Numbered from the stretch's first letter, positions 1 to 8,257 are shown. The stretch: DNA of 64,000 nt from Halorubrum rubrum (GCF_024494685.1 NZ_JANHDM010000015.1:1-64000); one strand, 5' to 3'. Made by a program: numbers and translations. Notes: generated by a model not told the origin, from the sequence alone.

Positions 1-190
1 GTTTGACACAGTTCTCATTCCAGGTGAACTGTGGTATGCACTATTAGCCTCAGTTTCCCGAGGGTATGGTGCTCCGAAGGGTAGTTTGGCCACGTGTTAC
101 TGAGCTATTCGCTACGAGTGTAAACTCGTACAACTAGCATGGCTAAATCGGATCCCAATAGCAATGGCCTCCGGCAGGATCAACCGGAAT
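1..190 (-). rRNA. rrs: 16S ribosomal RNA, 5' end (partial)
   Basis: The reverse complement begins ATTCCGGTTGATCCTGCCGG, the universal archaeal 16S start, and continues with typical haloarchaeal sequence through helix 6 to the window edge. Only the first ~190 nt are present; the gene runs off the left side. It is transcribed away from the replication origin at 2.7-4.0 kb, so leftward forks and rRNA transcription run in the same direction. Confidence 0.98.
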
Positions 191-238
191 GACTACCCTC
201 GCGCCTGATTCCCGGCACGAGGGGGGTTATGTTGGCGG

Positions 239-264
239 GTGTTGACTCGTTGTGTTGTCAACAC
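239..264 (-). other. Stem-loop in the 16S leader
   Basis: Perfect 8-bp inverted repeat GTGTTGAC / GTCAACAC with a 10-nt loop, about 50 nt upstream of the mature 16S 5' end. It lies in the precursor leader and could be a folding or processing element of the pre-rRNA. The large 16S processing stem also needs the 3' flank, which is outside the window, so this is not proven to be that helix. Confidence 0.4.
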
Positions 265-410
265 ACCATTGCATGGTCCAATGTGGAGTCCGGTCTCACC
301 GGCGACCCGGATGACACCGAACGTCCACGGCTCACATCAGATCTCCTCTTACGCCGGAGCGCAGGGGGCGAAATCCTCATCCTTCGCGGACCTGAACGTT
401 GTCCAGCATA

Positions 411-430
411 GGTGATAAACCCATCGGACT
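411..430 (-). promoter_or_regulatory. Putative rRNA operon promoter core (proximal)
   Basis: Read on the minus strand this is TCCGATGGGTTTATCACC, a diverged copy of the core seen at 505-530 and 603-627 (TTCGACGGGGTTAA-GTGTAC pattern). Haloarchaeal rRNA operons are known to use several tandem promoters of this kind. It is the copy nearest to the 16S start (about 220 nt upstream). Confidence 0.5.
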
Positions 431-504
431 TCGTCGGTCCTGCGAAACCGGACCGAATTGAACGGCCCGAGTTCGCGGTGCGTTCTTCGCGTTCGGTTCG
501 AATC

Positions 505-530
505 GGGGTATACATTTAACCCCGTCGGAA
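505..530 (-). promoter_or_regulatory. rRNA operon promoter core (middle)
   Basis: The minus strand reads TTCCGACGGGGTTAAATGTA followed by TACCCC, matching the classic haloarchaeal rRNA promoter core. Its surroundings (TTCGAATCG on the distal side) match the copy at 603-627, so the two look like a duplicated promoter unit about 97 bp apart. Confidence 0.7.
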
Positions 531-602
531 CGCGTCGACCGGCCGCCGTCGGCGGCCGGCCGCTGCCCCCACCGCGGGGGCCTTCGCATTCCATTCGAAT
601 CG

Positions 603-627
603 CGGTGTACACTTAACCCCGTCGAAC
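603..627 (-). promoter_or_regulatory. rRNA operon promoter core (distal)
   Basis: The minus strand reads GGTTCGACGGGGTTAAGTGT followed by ACACC, the best match to the haloarchaeal rRNA promoter core. It is the most upstream recognisable copy. The stretch from here to about 850 has no convincing gene and separates the rRNA promoters from tbp. Confidence 0.7.
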
Positions 628-863
628 CGAACCCGCCACGTCATGCGGTTTCATGGGACGGATAACCGAGGAAGTGACGGACGAAGAACGGGTCGCCGGA
701 ACGGGCGGGCACGTCGGGGATCCCCGACGGATGTGAGGAGCCGTGAGTGGCCCACGGACGTGGCACCGTCAGCGGCGCGACCGATCGGATCCGTCGTGTG
801 CGGTACCTCGGACTCGTGTCGCGTACCGAGGCGGTATCACGTACCGGGTCGTTTATACCACGG

Positions 864-876
864 GCGTTTATAAGGG
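864..876 (+). promoter_or_regulatory. TATA box of tbp
   Basis: GCGTTTATAAGG lies about 30 nt upstream of the tbp ATG, the right distance for a leaderless or nearly leaderless haloarchaeal mRNA. A second TTTATA lies at 852-857 and an A+T-rich ATATAAAAG immediately before the ATG. Because the product is TBP itself, autoregulation at these stacked TATA-like sites is possible (inference). Confidence 0.55.
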
Positions 877-901
877 AGGGGTTCACATATAAAAGCGAAC
901 G

Positions 902-1462
902 ATGACGAACCCTGCAGATTCGATCGAGATTCAGAACGTAGTTGCATCGACGGGGATCGGCCAGGAGCTCGACCTGGAGGCGCTCGCGGAGGACCTGCCC
1001 GGAGCCGATTTCAATCCGGATAACTTCCCTGGACTCGTTTACCGGACACAGGAGCCGAAGGCGGCGGCACTCATCTTCCGGTCGGGCAAGATCGTCTGCA
1101 CGGGCGCGAAGAGCATCGACGACGTCCACGAGGCGCTGGGGATCATCTTCGAGAAGCTCCGCGGGCTCCAGATCCCCGTCGAAGAGGATCCGGAGATCAC
1201 GGTTCAAAACATCGTCTCGAGCGCGGACCTCGGTCACAATCTCAACCTCAACGCGCTCGCGATCGGACTCGGACTGGAGGACGTCGAGTACGAGCCCGAG
1301 CAGTTCCCCGGACTCGTCTACCGGATGGACGAGCCGGAGGTGGTGATCCTGCTGTTCGGTAGCGGAAAGATCGTCATTACCGGCGGGAAACGCACCGACG
1401 ACGCGGAGGGTGCGGTCGAGGAGATCGTCGAGCGGATCGAGGGTCTCGGCCTACTGGGTTGA
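902..1462 (+). CDS. tbp: TATA-box binding protein (TBP)
   Basis: This general transcription factor binds the TATA box and, with TFB, recruits RNA polymerase. The 186-residue protein contains the two imperfect repeats of the TBP saddle: residues ~6-95 (IQNVVAST, FPGLVYR, SGKIVCTGAKS) and ~97-186 (VQNIVSSADL, FPGLVYR, SGKIVITGGKR). This is the normal full length for a haloarchaeal TBP, with no acidic tail beyond the fold. It lies between the rRNA promoters and orc1, converging on the latter. Haloarchaea often carry several TBPs; its place beside oriC suggests the main chromosomal copy (inference). Confidence 0.97.
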   Translation: MTNPADSIEIQNVVASTGIGQELDLEALAEDLPGADFNPDNFPGLVYRTQEPKAAALIFRSGKIVCTGAKSIDDVHEALGIIFEKLRGLQIPVEEDPEITVQNIVSSADLGHNLNLNALAIGLGLEDVEYEPEQFPGLVYRMDEPEVVILLFGSGKIVITGGKRTDDAEGAVEEIVERIEGLGLLG

Positions 1463-1482
1463 AGCGGTTCGCGGGGCGCTCG

Positions 1483-2688
1483 TCAGCCGCCCGCTGCGTC
1501 CTCGACGAGAACCTCCTTGACGACGCCGGGGTCCTCGAGGAGTTGATGTTTGGTGTAGCTTCCCTCCGCGCTGCCGCCGCTGTGTTTCGACTGTTCGATG
1601 ATGTCGAGGAAGGCGTGTTCCTTGAGCAGGTCGCGAACCCGGCGTAACGAGAGGCTGTCGGATCCCTCCTGTCGACAGATGTTCTCGTAGATCTCGTACA
1701 CGCGGCTGGTTCGAAACCCGTCTTTGCGTTCGTTGGAAAGCGAGAGCAACGCGAGCGCCTGGAGGACGTACCGTGAGTGCGGCGTCGATCCGCGAATGAG
1801 TTCGCGGAAGCGATCCGTCTCTGCGCGCTCGCGCGCCTGCGTGACGAACTCCTCTCTGACCGTGGGTTCGCCGTTGGCTTGAGCTATCTCCCCGGCGTAC
1901 CGGAGGATGTCGATCGCCTTTCGAGCGTCTCCGTGTTCGCGGGCGGCGAGCGCGGCCGCTCGCGGGATCGTCGACGCCTCGAGAACGTCGTCGTGGAACG
2001 CGTCGGATCGGGCCTGCATGATCGCCCGGAGCTGGTTCGCGTCGTAGGGGGGAAAGACGAACTCGCGTTCACAGAGGCTCGATTTGACCCGCTCGTCCAT
2101 CCGATCCTTGTACTGGATCTTGTTACTGATCCCGACGACGCCGAGTTTACAGTCGGTGATCTTCCCGGCCTCGCCGGCGCGGGACAGCTGCATCAGGATC
2201 GCGTCGTCGTCGAGCTTGTCGATTTCGTCGAGAATGATCAGGACGACGTCGTACCGCTGATCGAGGATCCGCCAGAGTCGCTTGTAGTACGTCGACGTCG
2301 AGAGCCCCTTGTCGGGGACGTTGATCCCGGTGGCTTCGGGGTCGTTCACGCCCTCGGCGATGGTCTGGACGGCCTGGGTCTCGGTCGTGTCCTGTGCGCA
2401 GTCGACGTACGCGAAGGTCGCGTTGACCCCCTCCTCGCCCGCGGTCGACACGAGTCGCTTCGAGACGTACTTCGCACAGAGGGATTTCCCCGTCCCGGTC
2501 TTTCCGTAGAGGAGGACGTTGCTCGGGCTCTGGCCGAAGATCGCGGGGTTGACCGCGGTGGCCAGATCGGCGATCTCGTCGTCGCGGCCGACGATCCGAC
2601 CCTCACCGGGGAGGTGGCTGATCTCGAGGAGTTCCTTGTTGGCGAAGATCGGGTCCTCCCTCGTGAAGAGATCGTCCGCTGCGTCCAT
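1483..2688 (-). CDS. orc1: Orc1/Cdc6 replication initiator
   Basis: This AAA+ protein recognises and opens the replication origin. The 401-residue protein has Walker A (YGKTGTGKS, ~residue 65-73), Walker B (VLIILDEIDKL), a sensor-1 stretch (GVVGISNK), the arginine/lid region and a C-terminal winged helix (residues ~300-400) that binds origin boxes. The ATG at 2688 (MDAADDLFTRED) is preferred over an 18-codon in-frame extension, because the extension reads through an origin box and the chosen start matches haloarchaeal Orc1 proteins. Its gene adjoins the origin boxes, the usual haloarchaeal arrangement; a box lies 8 nt upstream of the start, so autoregulation is likely (inference). Confidence 0.95.
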   Translation of the reverse strand: MDAADDLFTREDPIFANKELLEISHLPGEGRIVGRDDEIADLATAVNPAIFGQSPSNVLLYGKTGTGKSLCAKYVSKRLVSTAGEEGVNATFAYVDCAQDTTETQAVQTIAEGVNDPEATGINVPDKGLSTSTYYKRLWRILDQRYDVVLIILDEIDKLDDDAILMQLSRAGEAGKITDCKLGVVGISNKIQYKDRMDERVKSSLCEREFVFPPYDANQLRAIMQARSDAFHDDVLEASTIPRAAALAAREHGDARKAIDILRYAGEIAQANGEPTVREEFVTQARERAETDRFRELIRGSTPHSRYVLQALALLSLSNERKDGFRTSRVYEIYENICRQEGSDSLSLRRVRDLLKEHAFLDIIEQSKHSGGSAEGSYTKHQLLEDPGVVKEVLVEDAAGG

Positions 2689-2695
2689 AGGTGAG

Positions 2696-2715
2696 ACACC
2701 GCGTTTCCGGTGAAA
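2696..2715 (-). repeat. Origin recognition box 1
   Basis: The minus strand reads TTTCACCGGAAACGCGGTGT. It sits immediately upstream of the orc1 start codon, so Orc1 bound here could also affect its own transcription. Confidence 0.8.
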
Positions 2716-3332
2716 TACGTTCTGTTTTCCTCGCCTCGTCACCCCGGCTGGGGAAGGAGCGGGACGAATTCACGAAGAGGGCCGAGACGGTTTTGCCGCG
2801 GCATGGTTCGGTCAATACAGGTGAAGAAGCGGGAGATTCGCGGTGCGGTGGCGCGCCGGTGAGTGCCGCGGAGCGGCACGAACCGCCCGCGAGGGATGCC
2901 GCGAGCGCTGAAAGCGCGAGCGGCGAGGCTGGGGAGGCGTGAGGTGCGGGATGGTAGCGGTCGGGTGGGGCTCAACGGGGCAGTCGCGATTCCCGCGAGC
3001 GTGAGCGAGCGGGAAGTCGAGAGACGAAGTCTCTCGGAAGGACGAAGCTCGACGACGTAAGCACTGGAAGGAACGAACGGAGTGACTGAAGCGCACAACG
3101 AGTCGCGTGAGTCCTCGCGGCTGGGGCTTTGGAGGCGTTCTCCGCAGTCGGTTGTTTCACCGCGTACAGCCGAGCGGCTGGAGCCTTGGACGTGTTCACC
3201 GCCCCAGCAACGATCCCGTTCTGTCCATCCCATTTCCCACCGAAACACCCGTTCTACTAGCACGCTCGATCTAGCGGCCGTTCCGTACGGAAGTCCGCGT
3301 GAAAGAACGGCTTGATGAAGCCGTAGAGACAC

Positions 3333-3352
3333 ACACCGTGTTTCCGGTGAAA
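3333..3352 (-). repeat. Origin recognition box 2
   Basis: The minus strand reads TTTCACCGGAAACACGGTGT, identical over its full 20 nt to box 4 on the opposite strand. It is paired back-to-back with box 3, 24 bp away. Confidence 0.85.
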
Positions 3353-3375
3353 TGGGGTGATCGGTGGGACGTGGG

Positions 3376-3397
3376 ATTCACCGGAAACGAGGTGTGG
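3376..3397 (+). repeat. Origin recognition box 3
   Basis: The plus strand reads TTCACCGGAAACGAGGTGTG. It lies in inverted orientation relative to box 2 and on the near side of the A+T-rich stretch. Confidence 0.85.
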
Positions 3398-3796
3398 TAC
3401 GGAACGTGGATCCGCGAGAACGAGGCAGACGGGGCGAATCGAGCCGATGGGACCTCCGAGAGCCCGCCCGCAAGCCGCGAGCCGTGAAGGAATCCGTCGG
3501 ATGAACGCATAACTCACCGCCGAAACGCGGCTGATCCGTCACGAATTCGCAGAACCCCGAAATCGATCGCCGTTCACGGAACGACCTCGGTTACTGGCCG
3601 GTCACTATCGGGACGAATGGACGGCGAGAACGCGCGACGCACCCTCATCAGTCGTGTCTACCCCTCCGTCACCAGCCGCGTCCACCACTACGCTATCGGA
3701 ACCAGACTCACTATCGGAATCACGATCACCGCCACCATCGACGTGGATAGATCGGCCCTTCCATCGTATCCCGAGCTGTGACTACACGTCGTTCGT

Positions 3797-3872
3797 CTAA
3801 TGACTACACAGAACTTACTGGAATATTCTCATAAGATGTATTTATAGATACTGGAATCCAACAAGAAACGGA
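3797..3872. other. A+T-rich stretch, probable duplex unwinding element
   Basis: About 75 bp clearly richer in A+T than the window (GGAATATTCTCATAAGATG, TATTTATAGATACTGG), lying between origin boxes 3 and 4. The direct repeat TGACTACAC occurs at its edge (3779 and 3800). Position and composition fit a duplex unwinding element; this is inferred, not shown. Confidence 0.6.
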
Positions 3873-3951
3873 TCGCTTCTCAGCGCACCATGAGGGGATC
3901 CCCGAGACGGGATTGCCCCAGACCAACCCGCTCCAACCCAACCCAACACCG

Positions 3952-3972
3952 TTTCACCGGAAACACGGTGTG
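3952..3972 (+). repeat. Origin recognition box 4
   Basis: The plus strand reads TTTCACCGGAAACACGGTGT, the same 20-mer as box 2 in opposite orientation, on the far side of the A+T-rich stretch. Together boxes 2/3 and 4 bracket the likely unwinding site. Confidence 0.85.
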
Positions 3973-4069
3973 TCCCTCAACCGCACCAGCAACGTGTCCG
4001 AGTCGAGCCCCGAGTCGAGCGGGAGGTCGAGAGAATCGAGGGGGCGAGAGAATCGAAAGGCCAGAAGGA

Positions 4070-4987
4070 TCAGGAAGAGTCGCCGACCGGGTCGTGTACC
4101 TCGTATCGTACCCCGCTTTCTCGGAGTTGCGTCGTGTGACGCGAGAGTTCGTCACTGGAGACGAGGAGGAGCACGTCCAGTCCGCGGAGCGCGGCCTGTG
4201 GCACGGCGTCGACCGTTCCGAAACGGATAGCCGGCCGGATCCCGGCCCGCATCGCCAGCGCGTACGCCTCCGTGCCGGCTATCGCGACGAACCCTTCGTC
4301 TACGCGGTCAGTCACGACCTCGACCGACGGCGGCTCACCTTCGGTCACGACCGGAACGGGGATCACGGTCACGACGCCCGGATCGTACTCGACGACGCCC
4401 TCGAATTCGGTCACGCCGACGGCCTCCCCGGCCGCCCCGTCGGTGACGGCGACGGCGGTTGCCGGGTCATCGCCGTCAACCGGAGCGTTCCCGTCAACCG
4501 GAGCGTTCCCGTCAACTGGAGCGTCCTGATCCGGAAGCGACCCCGTGCCGACCGTCGTTCCCTCTCTCTCGTTCGTCACTATTCCGTCGGCGGTCGCGTG
4601 AAGGATCCCGTCGCGCATGGTCAGTCGGACCTCGTCGCCCTCCGAGATCGGATCGGCGGCGATCGCGGCGTCGACGTCGACGCTCCCGAGCACGTCCTCC
4701 GAGACGCGGGAGACGAACTCCGAGAGCGCGTCCGTCCGCGTGATCAGCCAGTCGACGCCCTCCTTCGTCACCTCGTATCTCCCTCGACCCCGTTTCTCCA
4801 CGTACCCCCGGTCGACGAGCTCGCGAACGTAATCGCTCACGGCCTGTGAGGTGACTCCGAGCACGTCGGCGATCTCTCCCTGGCTCACCGCCGGCTGACG
4901 GGCCGCGATCTCGACGAGCACCCGATACTTGCTGGCGTCGCGCTTGTTATCCAGTACCCGCGGGGCGACGGCTCCCTCGTCGTCCAT
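4070..4987 (-). CDS. Origin-adjacent winged-helix DNA-binding protein
   Basis: The 305-residue protein has an N-terminal winged helix (residues ~15-75: RVLVEIAARQPAVSQGEIAD, VTSQAVSDYVRELVDRGYVE, then a RGRGRYEVT wing) like MarR/IclR-type regulators. A central linker holds the peptide repeat NAPVDG, encoded by an 18-bp tandem repeat near 4477-4530. The C-terminal half (~residues 200-300) is an unrecognised alpha/beta domain (VVTVIPVPVVTEG, LDVLLLVSSDEL). The ATG at 4987 is chosen because the upstream in-frame extension has non-coding character. Conserved HTH genes beside haloarchaeal oriC are known (oap genes); assignment to one is from memory and unverified. A DNA-binding regulator is well supported; its target is unknown. 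Confidence 0.8.
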   Translation of the reverse strand: MDDEGAVAPRVLDNKRDASKYRVLVEIAARQPAVSQGEIADVLGVTSQAVSDYVRELVDRGYVEKRGRGRYEVTKEGVDWLITRTDALSEFVSRVSEDVLGSVDVDAAIAADPISEGDEVRLTMRDGILHATADGIVTNEREGTTVGTGSLPDQDAPVDGNAPVDGNAPVDGDDPATAVAVTDGAAGEAVGVTEFEGVVEYDPGVVTVIPVPVVTEGEPPSVEVVTDRVDEGFVAIAGTEAYALAMRAGIRPAIRFGTVDAVPQAALRGLDVLLLVSSDELSRHTTQLRESGVRYEVHDPVGDSS

Positions 4988-5027
4988 GGCAACTGTACTA
5001 GTGTTGAAGACAAGTATGTTTGGTATG

Positions 5028-5089
5028 AGTACGGACGGGGGGCGTGAGTGCGGATTCAAGTACGGATGGGTGGCGTAAGTGCGGATGGA
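5028..5089. repeat. 31-bp imperfect direct repeat upstream of the winged-helix gene
   Basis: Two adjacent 31-bp units (5028-5058 and 5059-5089), both beginning AGTACGGA(C/T)GGG, differ at only a few positions. The block starts 40 bp upstream of the divergently read winged-helix start, so it could be a binding site for that protein or simply a recent duplication. Confidence 0.5.
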
Positions 5090-5256
5090 TGGCTCCGGAA
5101 CCGACGGCCCCGCGTCCGAGAAGCCACTATCTACGCTACCCAACGACTCAAGCAGTAGAGAAGCCAGACAGCGAGGAATTCAACTACTAGAGGATCATTG
5201 CGACGCTACGGCTCACCGCCGTCGCTCGCCATTTGGGTCCAGGTTCGGAAAGAGAG

Positions 5257-5331
5257 TGGGTTGGGGCGGATTTGAACCGCCGGCCTCCTCCATGTCAAGG
5301 AGGTGTCATAACCGGGCTAGACTACCAACCC
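5257..5331 (-). tRNA. tRNA-Val (anticodon GAC)
   Basis: On the minus strand the acceptor arm GGGTTGG pairs with CCAACCC, followed by discriminator A. The anticodon arm is CCTCC-TTGACAT-GGAGG with GAC at positions 34-36, and the T arm carries GGTTCAAATCC. The anticodon reads GUC/GUU valine codons. No intron is seen, and CCA is not encoded. Confidence 0.95.
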
Positions 5332-5516
5332 GCCGGGGCTCACTGACGCATCTCGTCGTTTCCGGGGGACGTAATTGAACCTTTCGTTTCGGGGGCCCGC
5401 GAGACGATCGCGGGCCCGAATCGGTGACTGCGCGGCAGCGCGCCCCCGACGGCTTCCGGCCGTTCGGCGCAGACGGCTTTCGACCGGTTTTACTGCGTCG
5501 ACGCGAGCCGTCTCGT

Positions 5517-6671
5517 ATGGTCGATCTCTCCGCTCGTGCGGACCGGTTGGAGGAGTACCTCGACGCCCGCGGGCTCGAGGCCGCATGGTTCGCCGAGCCC
5601 AACGGATTCGCGTGGCTCACCGGCGGCGACAACGTCGTCGACGCCGACGCGTCACACGGAGTCGCCGCCGCCGGTTACGACGGCGCATTCCGCGTGATCA
5701 CCGACAACATCGAGTCCCACCGGCTCGCCGACGAACAGCTCCCGGACGCGTTCGCGATCGAGTCCTTCCCGTGGTACGCCGACTCCCTCGCGGGGGCCGT
5801 GGCCGACCGGTCCCCCCTCCCCGCCGCCGTCGACTTCGCCGGGCCCGAGTTCGCTGGGCCAGACTTCGAGCCGGTCGAGGCGAGCCGGCTCCGCCAGCCG
5901 CTCACCGACGACGACGTGGACCGCTACCGCGAGCTGGGTCGCGAGGCCGCAGCGGCCCTCGAGACCGTCTGCCGGAACCTCGAGCCGGAGGACCCCGAGT
6001 ACGAGGTGGCCGCGGGGATCGACATCTCGCTCTCCTCGCGGGACGTGAACACGCCGGTGGTGCTCGTGGGGGGCGCAGAGCGCGCACAGTCGTACCGCCA
6101 CTACGTCCCCACCGACGAACCCCTCGGCGAGTACGCGCTCGTCTCGATCACCGCCGAGCGCGGCGGGTTGTACGTCTCGCTCACCCGTACCGTCGCGTTC
6201 GACGCCCCCGACTGGCTCGAGGACCGCCACCGGGCGGCCGCACGCGTCGAGGCCACGGCGCTCGCCGCCACCCGCGCGGCCGCCGCGGGCGACCTCGGCG
6301 CGGGCGACGACTCCGGAACGGGCGACGGTCCCGGAACCGCCGGCGACGTCTTCGGGGCGATCCGCGAGGCGTACGACGCCGTGGGCTTCGCCGGGGAGTG
6401 GAAACACCACCACCAGGGCGGGGCGGCCGGCTACGCGGGACGCGAGTGGATCGCGCGACCCGACGGCGACGAGCGCGTGATCGCGCCGATGGGATACGCC
6501 TGGAATCCGACCGTGGCCGGCGCGAAGAGCGAGGACACGTACCTCGTCGGCGACGACCGCCACGAACTGCTCACGAAGACCGGCCAGTGGCCCACACACG
6601 CGGTCGAGTCGGTCCCCGTCGACGGCGTCCCCGCGGAGACGTTCGAGCGGCACGCCCCGGTGATCCGCTGA
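5517..6671 (+). CDS. M24-fold protein (creatinase/aminopeptidase P family), metal ligands apparently lost
   Basis: The 384-residue protein has a creatinase-type N-terminal domain (~1-130) and a pita-bread C-terminal domain. It is recognisable from the conserved framework of the M24 family: YRHYVPTDEP, a strand followed by SLTRTVAF, HHHQGGAAGYAGRE, and GYAWNPTVAGAKSEDTYLV. In metal-dependent M24 peptidases the strand segment carries two Asp ligands (VLIDxGA...SDxTRT); here the equivalent stretch reads SITAERGGLYVSLTRT, so both are replaced. Creatinase, which is metal-free, also lacks them. The enzyme may therefore be a C-N hydrolase of the creatinase type or a non-catalytic relative. The ATG at 5517 fits the family N-terminus better than the longer frame from 5424. 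Confidence 0.8.
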   Translation: MVDLSARADRLEEYLDARGLEAAWFAEPNGFAWLTGGDNVVDADASHGVAAAGYDGAFRVITDNIESHRLADEQLPDAFAIESFPWYADSLAGAVADRSPLPAAVDFAGPEFAGPDFEPVEASRLRQPLTDDDVDRYRELGREAAAALETVCRNLEPEDPEYEVAAGIDISLSSRDVNTPVVLVGGAERAQSYRHYVPTDEPLGEYALVSITAERGGLYVSLTRTVAFDAPDWLEDRHRAAARVEATALAATRAAAAGDLGAGDDSGTGDGPGTAGDVFGAIREAYDAVGFAGEWKHHHQGGAAGYAGREWIARPDGDERVIAPMGYAWNPTVAGAKSEDTYLVGDDRHELLTKTGQWPTHAVESVPVDGVPAETFERHAPVIR

Positions 6672-6745
6672 GTGGACACGCCCCTGTGATCCGCTGAGTG
6701 GGCAGGTGTCGACCGCTCGGCGGTCATCGCCGCTACTCGCCGACG

Positions 6746-8083
6746 CTACGTATCCGTGGATTCTACGGAGCCGTCGTCGGCCTCACCGTGCCGTTTGAGC
6801 AGGTACCCACCCCCGCCCAGGGCCGCGAGCCCGCTCGAGACGCCGAATCCGGGGACTTCGATCGTCGATTGGCCCTCCGCAACGGGAACGGTCTTGACGA
6901 CGCTCGCGCTCTCGTCTCGGTCGTCGGTGACCGTAAGGCGGACGTTGTATCCGCCGGGATCGGCGTACGTGTTGGTCACCGTCTCGCCGGTTCCCGTCTC
7001 CCCGTTGCCGAACTCCCACTCGTAACTGACGATCTCTCCGCTCTCCGCGGTGGAATCGGCAGCGTTGAACGCGATCTGCGTTTCTACCGCCGGCTCCGAC
7101 GGCTCGTACTCGAACACGGCGGTGGGCTCCGCCGATCCTGATCCGCCGGACTCGCCACCGTCGCCGTCCGCGTCCTCGCCACCGTCGTCTCCGCCGCCAC
7201 TTCCATCGCCGTCGTCTCCGCCGCCACTTCCATCGCCGTCGTCTCCGTCGCCACTTCCATCGCCGTCCTCTCCGCTGCCGTTCGAGTAGATCCGTTCGAT
7301 CTCCGCCGCGGATAATCCGACATCGTAGATCCGCAGATCGGAGAGTTTCCCCACGAGGAGGTCGTACCAGTCGGGGTTCCCCGTTCCGTACCAGCTCCCG
7401 ATCGTCTGATTCGACCAGTAGTTCGTGTTCCGCGGGCTGTATCCGTCCATGTCGTCGTCGACGAATCGTTCCTCGCCGTCGAGGTGAAATCGGATCGACT
7501 TCTCCGGCTCCACGACGAAGGCGAAGTGGTGCCACCGCCCGACGGAGGCGTACAGCTCGTCGTCGGCGTGATCGACCGTGCTGTAGCTCTCGCCCCCGCC
7601 GAGATCATTGATCCCGAAGATGAACTCCACCGTTCCGTCCTCCTCCGTGTCCGGCGTCGCGAGGAGCGTGTACTCCGCGTCGTTCCGCAGGATGTGGTGG
7701 TTCGCAGGGTCGTTATTCGGTCTGCCGCCCTCCGCTCGATCGAAGTAAACCCAGCCGGAGACCGTGGTGGGGCTCACCCCGGATTCGACGAAACTCATCT
7801 CCGGGTTGTCCTCCCCGCTTCCGATCTGGATCCCGTCGTCTCCGTCGAATCGGACGCCACGCCGGCCGTCGTACCGCCCGACGGTCGGATCCCCGTAGGC
7901 TGCCTTCCCGTCAATGCTGCCGACCGCGTCCGCGAACCCGCTCGTGAACGGCCATCGGGCGATCAGGTCCCCGCCGCGAACGAGCTGTTGACCCGTCGCC
8001 CCGCCGGAGACCGCGGCAGCGACGAGAGCGCCGCCGACCGTCGCCCGCAACACGTTTCGTCGAGTGAGGTCGCTACCGACCAT
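6746..8083 (-). CDS. Tat-exported LamG/PKD domain surface protein
   Basis: The 445-residue protein starts with a Tat-like signal (SDLTRRNVLRATVGGALVAA). It continues with a LamG/concanavalin-like domain (~residues 35-250: DLIARWPFTSGFADAVG, VSGWVYFDR, WHHFAFVV, LSDLRIYDVGLSAAEIERIY). A ~45-residue Gly/Ser/Asp linker of repeated DGDGSGGGDD units follows, then a PKD domain (~300-385: YEWEFGNGETGTGETVTNTY, VRLTVTD). A weak hydrophobic stretch near the C-terminus (VSSGLAALGGGGYLL) ends in a short polar tail. LamG plus PKD suggests a polysaccharide- or surface-binding role outside the cell. The start at 8083 puts the twin-Arg motif at the N-terminus; the track extends 29 codons further without support. 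Confidence 0.85.
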   Translation of the reverse strand: MVGSDLTRRNVLRATVGGALVAAAVSGGATGQQLVRGGDLIARWPFTSGFADAVGSIDGKAAYGDPTVGRYDGRRGVRFDGDDGIQIGSGEDNPEMSFVESGVSPTTVSGWVYFDRAEGGRPNNDPANHHILRNDAEYTLLATPDTEEDGTVEFIFGINDLGGGESYSTVDHADDELYASVGRWHHFAFVVEPEKSIRFHLDGEERFVDDDMDGYSPRNTNYWSNQTIGSWYGTGNPDWYDLLVGKLSDLRIYDVGLSAAEIERIYSNGSGEDGDGSGDGDDGDGSGGGDDGDGSGGGDDGGEDADGDGGESGGSGSAEPTAVFEYEPSEPAVETQIAFNAADSTAESGEIVSYEWEFGNGETGTGETVTNTYADPGGYNVRLTVTDDRDESASVVKTVPVAEGQSTIEVPGFGVSSGLAALGGGGYLLKRHGEADDGSVESTDT

Positions 8084-8257
8084 CCGAACCACCCTTCCGA
8101 ACGACCCCGTGGAAACGATCGAGACATCGATCGAACGACCCTCCAGCTCCGAAACCGGCGAGCAGACCACGATTCATGACGGTGTATAGACGTGATTCCG
8201 TTACCCCAATATACCTTTGCCGGTGGCGTCTCCTTTGCCAACGATCGGACGCGACCG

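Larger units (their letters stand above)
2689..3985. other. Chromosomal replication origin (oriC) region
   Basis: This 1.3-kb gene-free interval between orc1 and a winged-helix gene holds four close copies of an origin recognition box (consensus TTTCACCGGAAAC, a short variable spacer, then GGTGTG). Two are on the minus strand (2696-2715, 3333-3352) and two on the plus strand (3376-3397, 3952-3972). An A+T-rich stretch lies at 3797-3872. An orc1 gene with inverted ORBs around an A+T-rich unwinding element is the standard haloarchaeal origin layout. Between ~2820 and 3230 there is G+C-rich sequence with many short palindromes and a degenerate direct repeat (GGCTGGGGCTTTGGAGG near 3120, GGCTGGAGCCTTGGACG near 3177). 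The open frames here look like noise. Confidence 0.88.

Noticed and set aside
3229-3247. A fifth origin recognition box (TTTCCCACCGAAACACCC)
   Set aside because: Only a partial match with several mismatches in the core CACCGGAAAC; too weak to list.
2742-3332. Protein-coding gene on the minus strand in the origin region
   Set aside because: The frames are rich in Arg/Ser, contain origin-box sequence and palindromes, and lack any domain.
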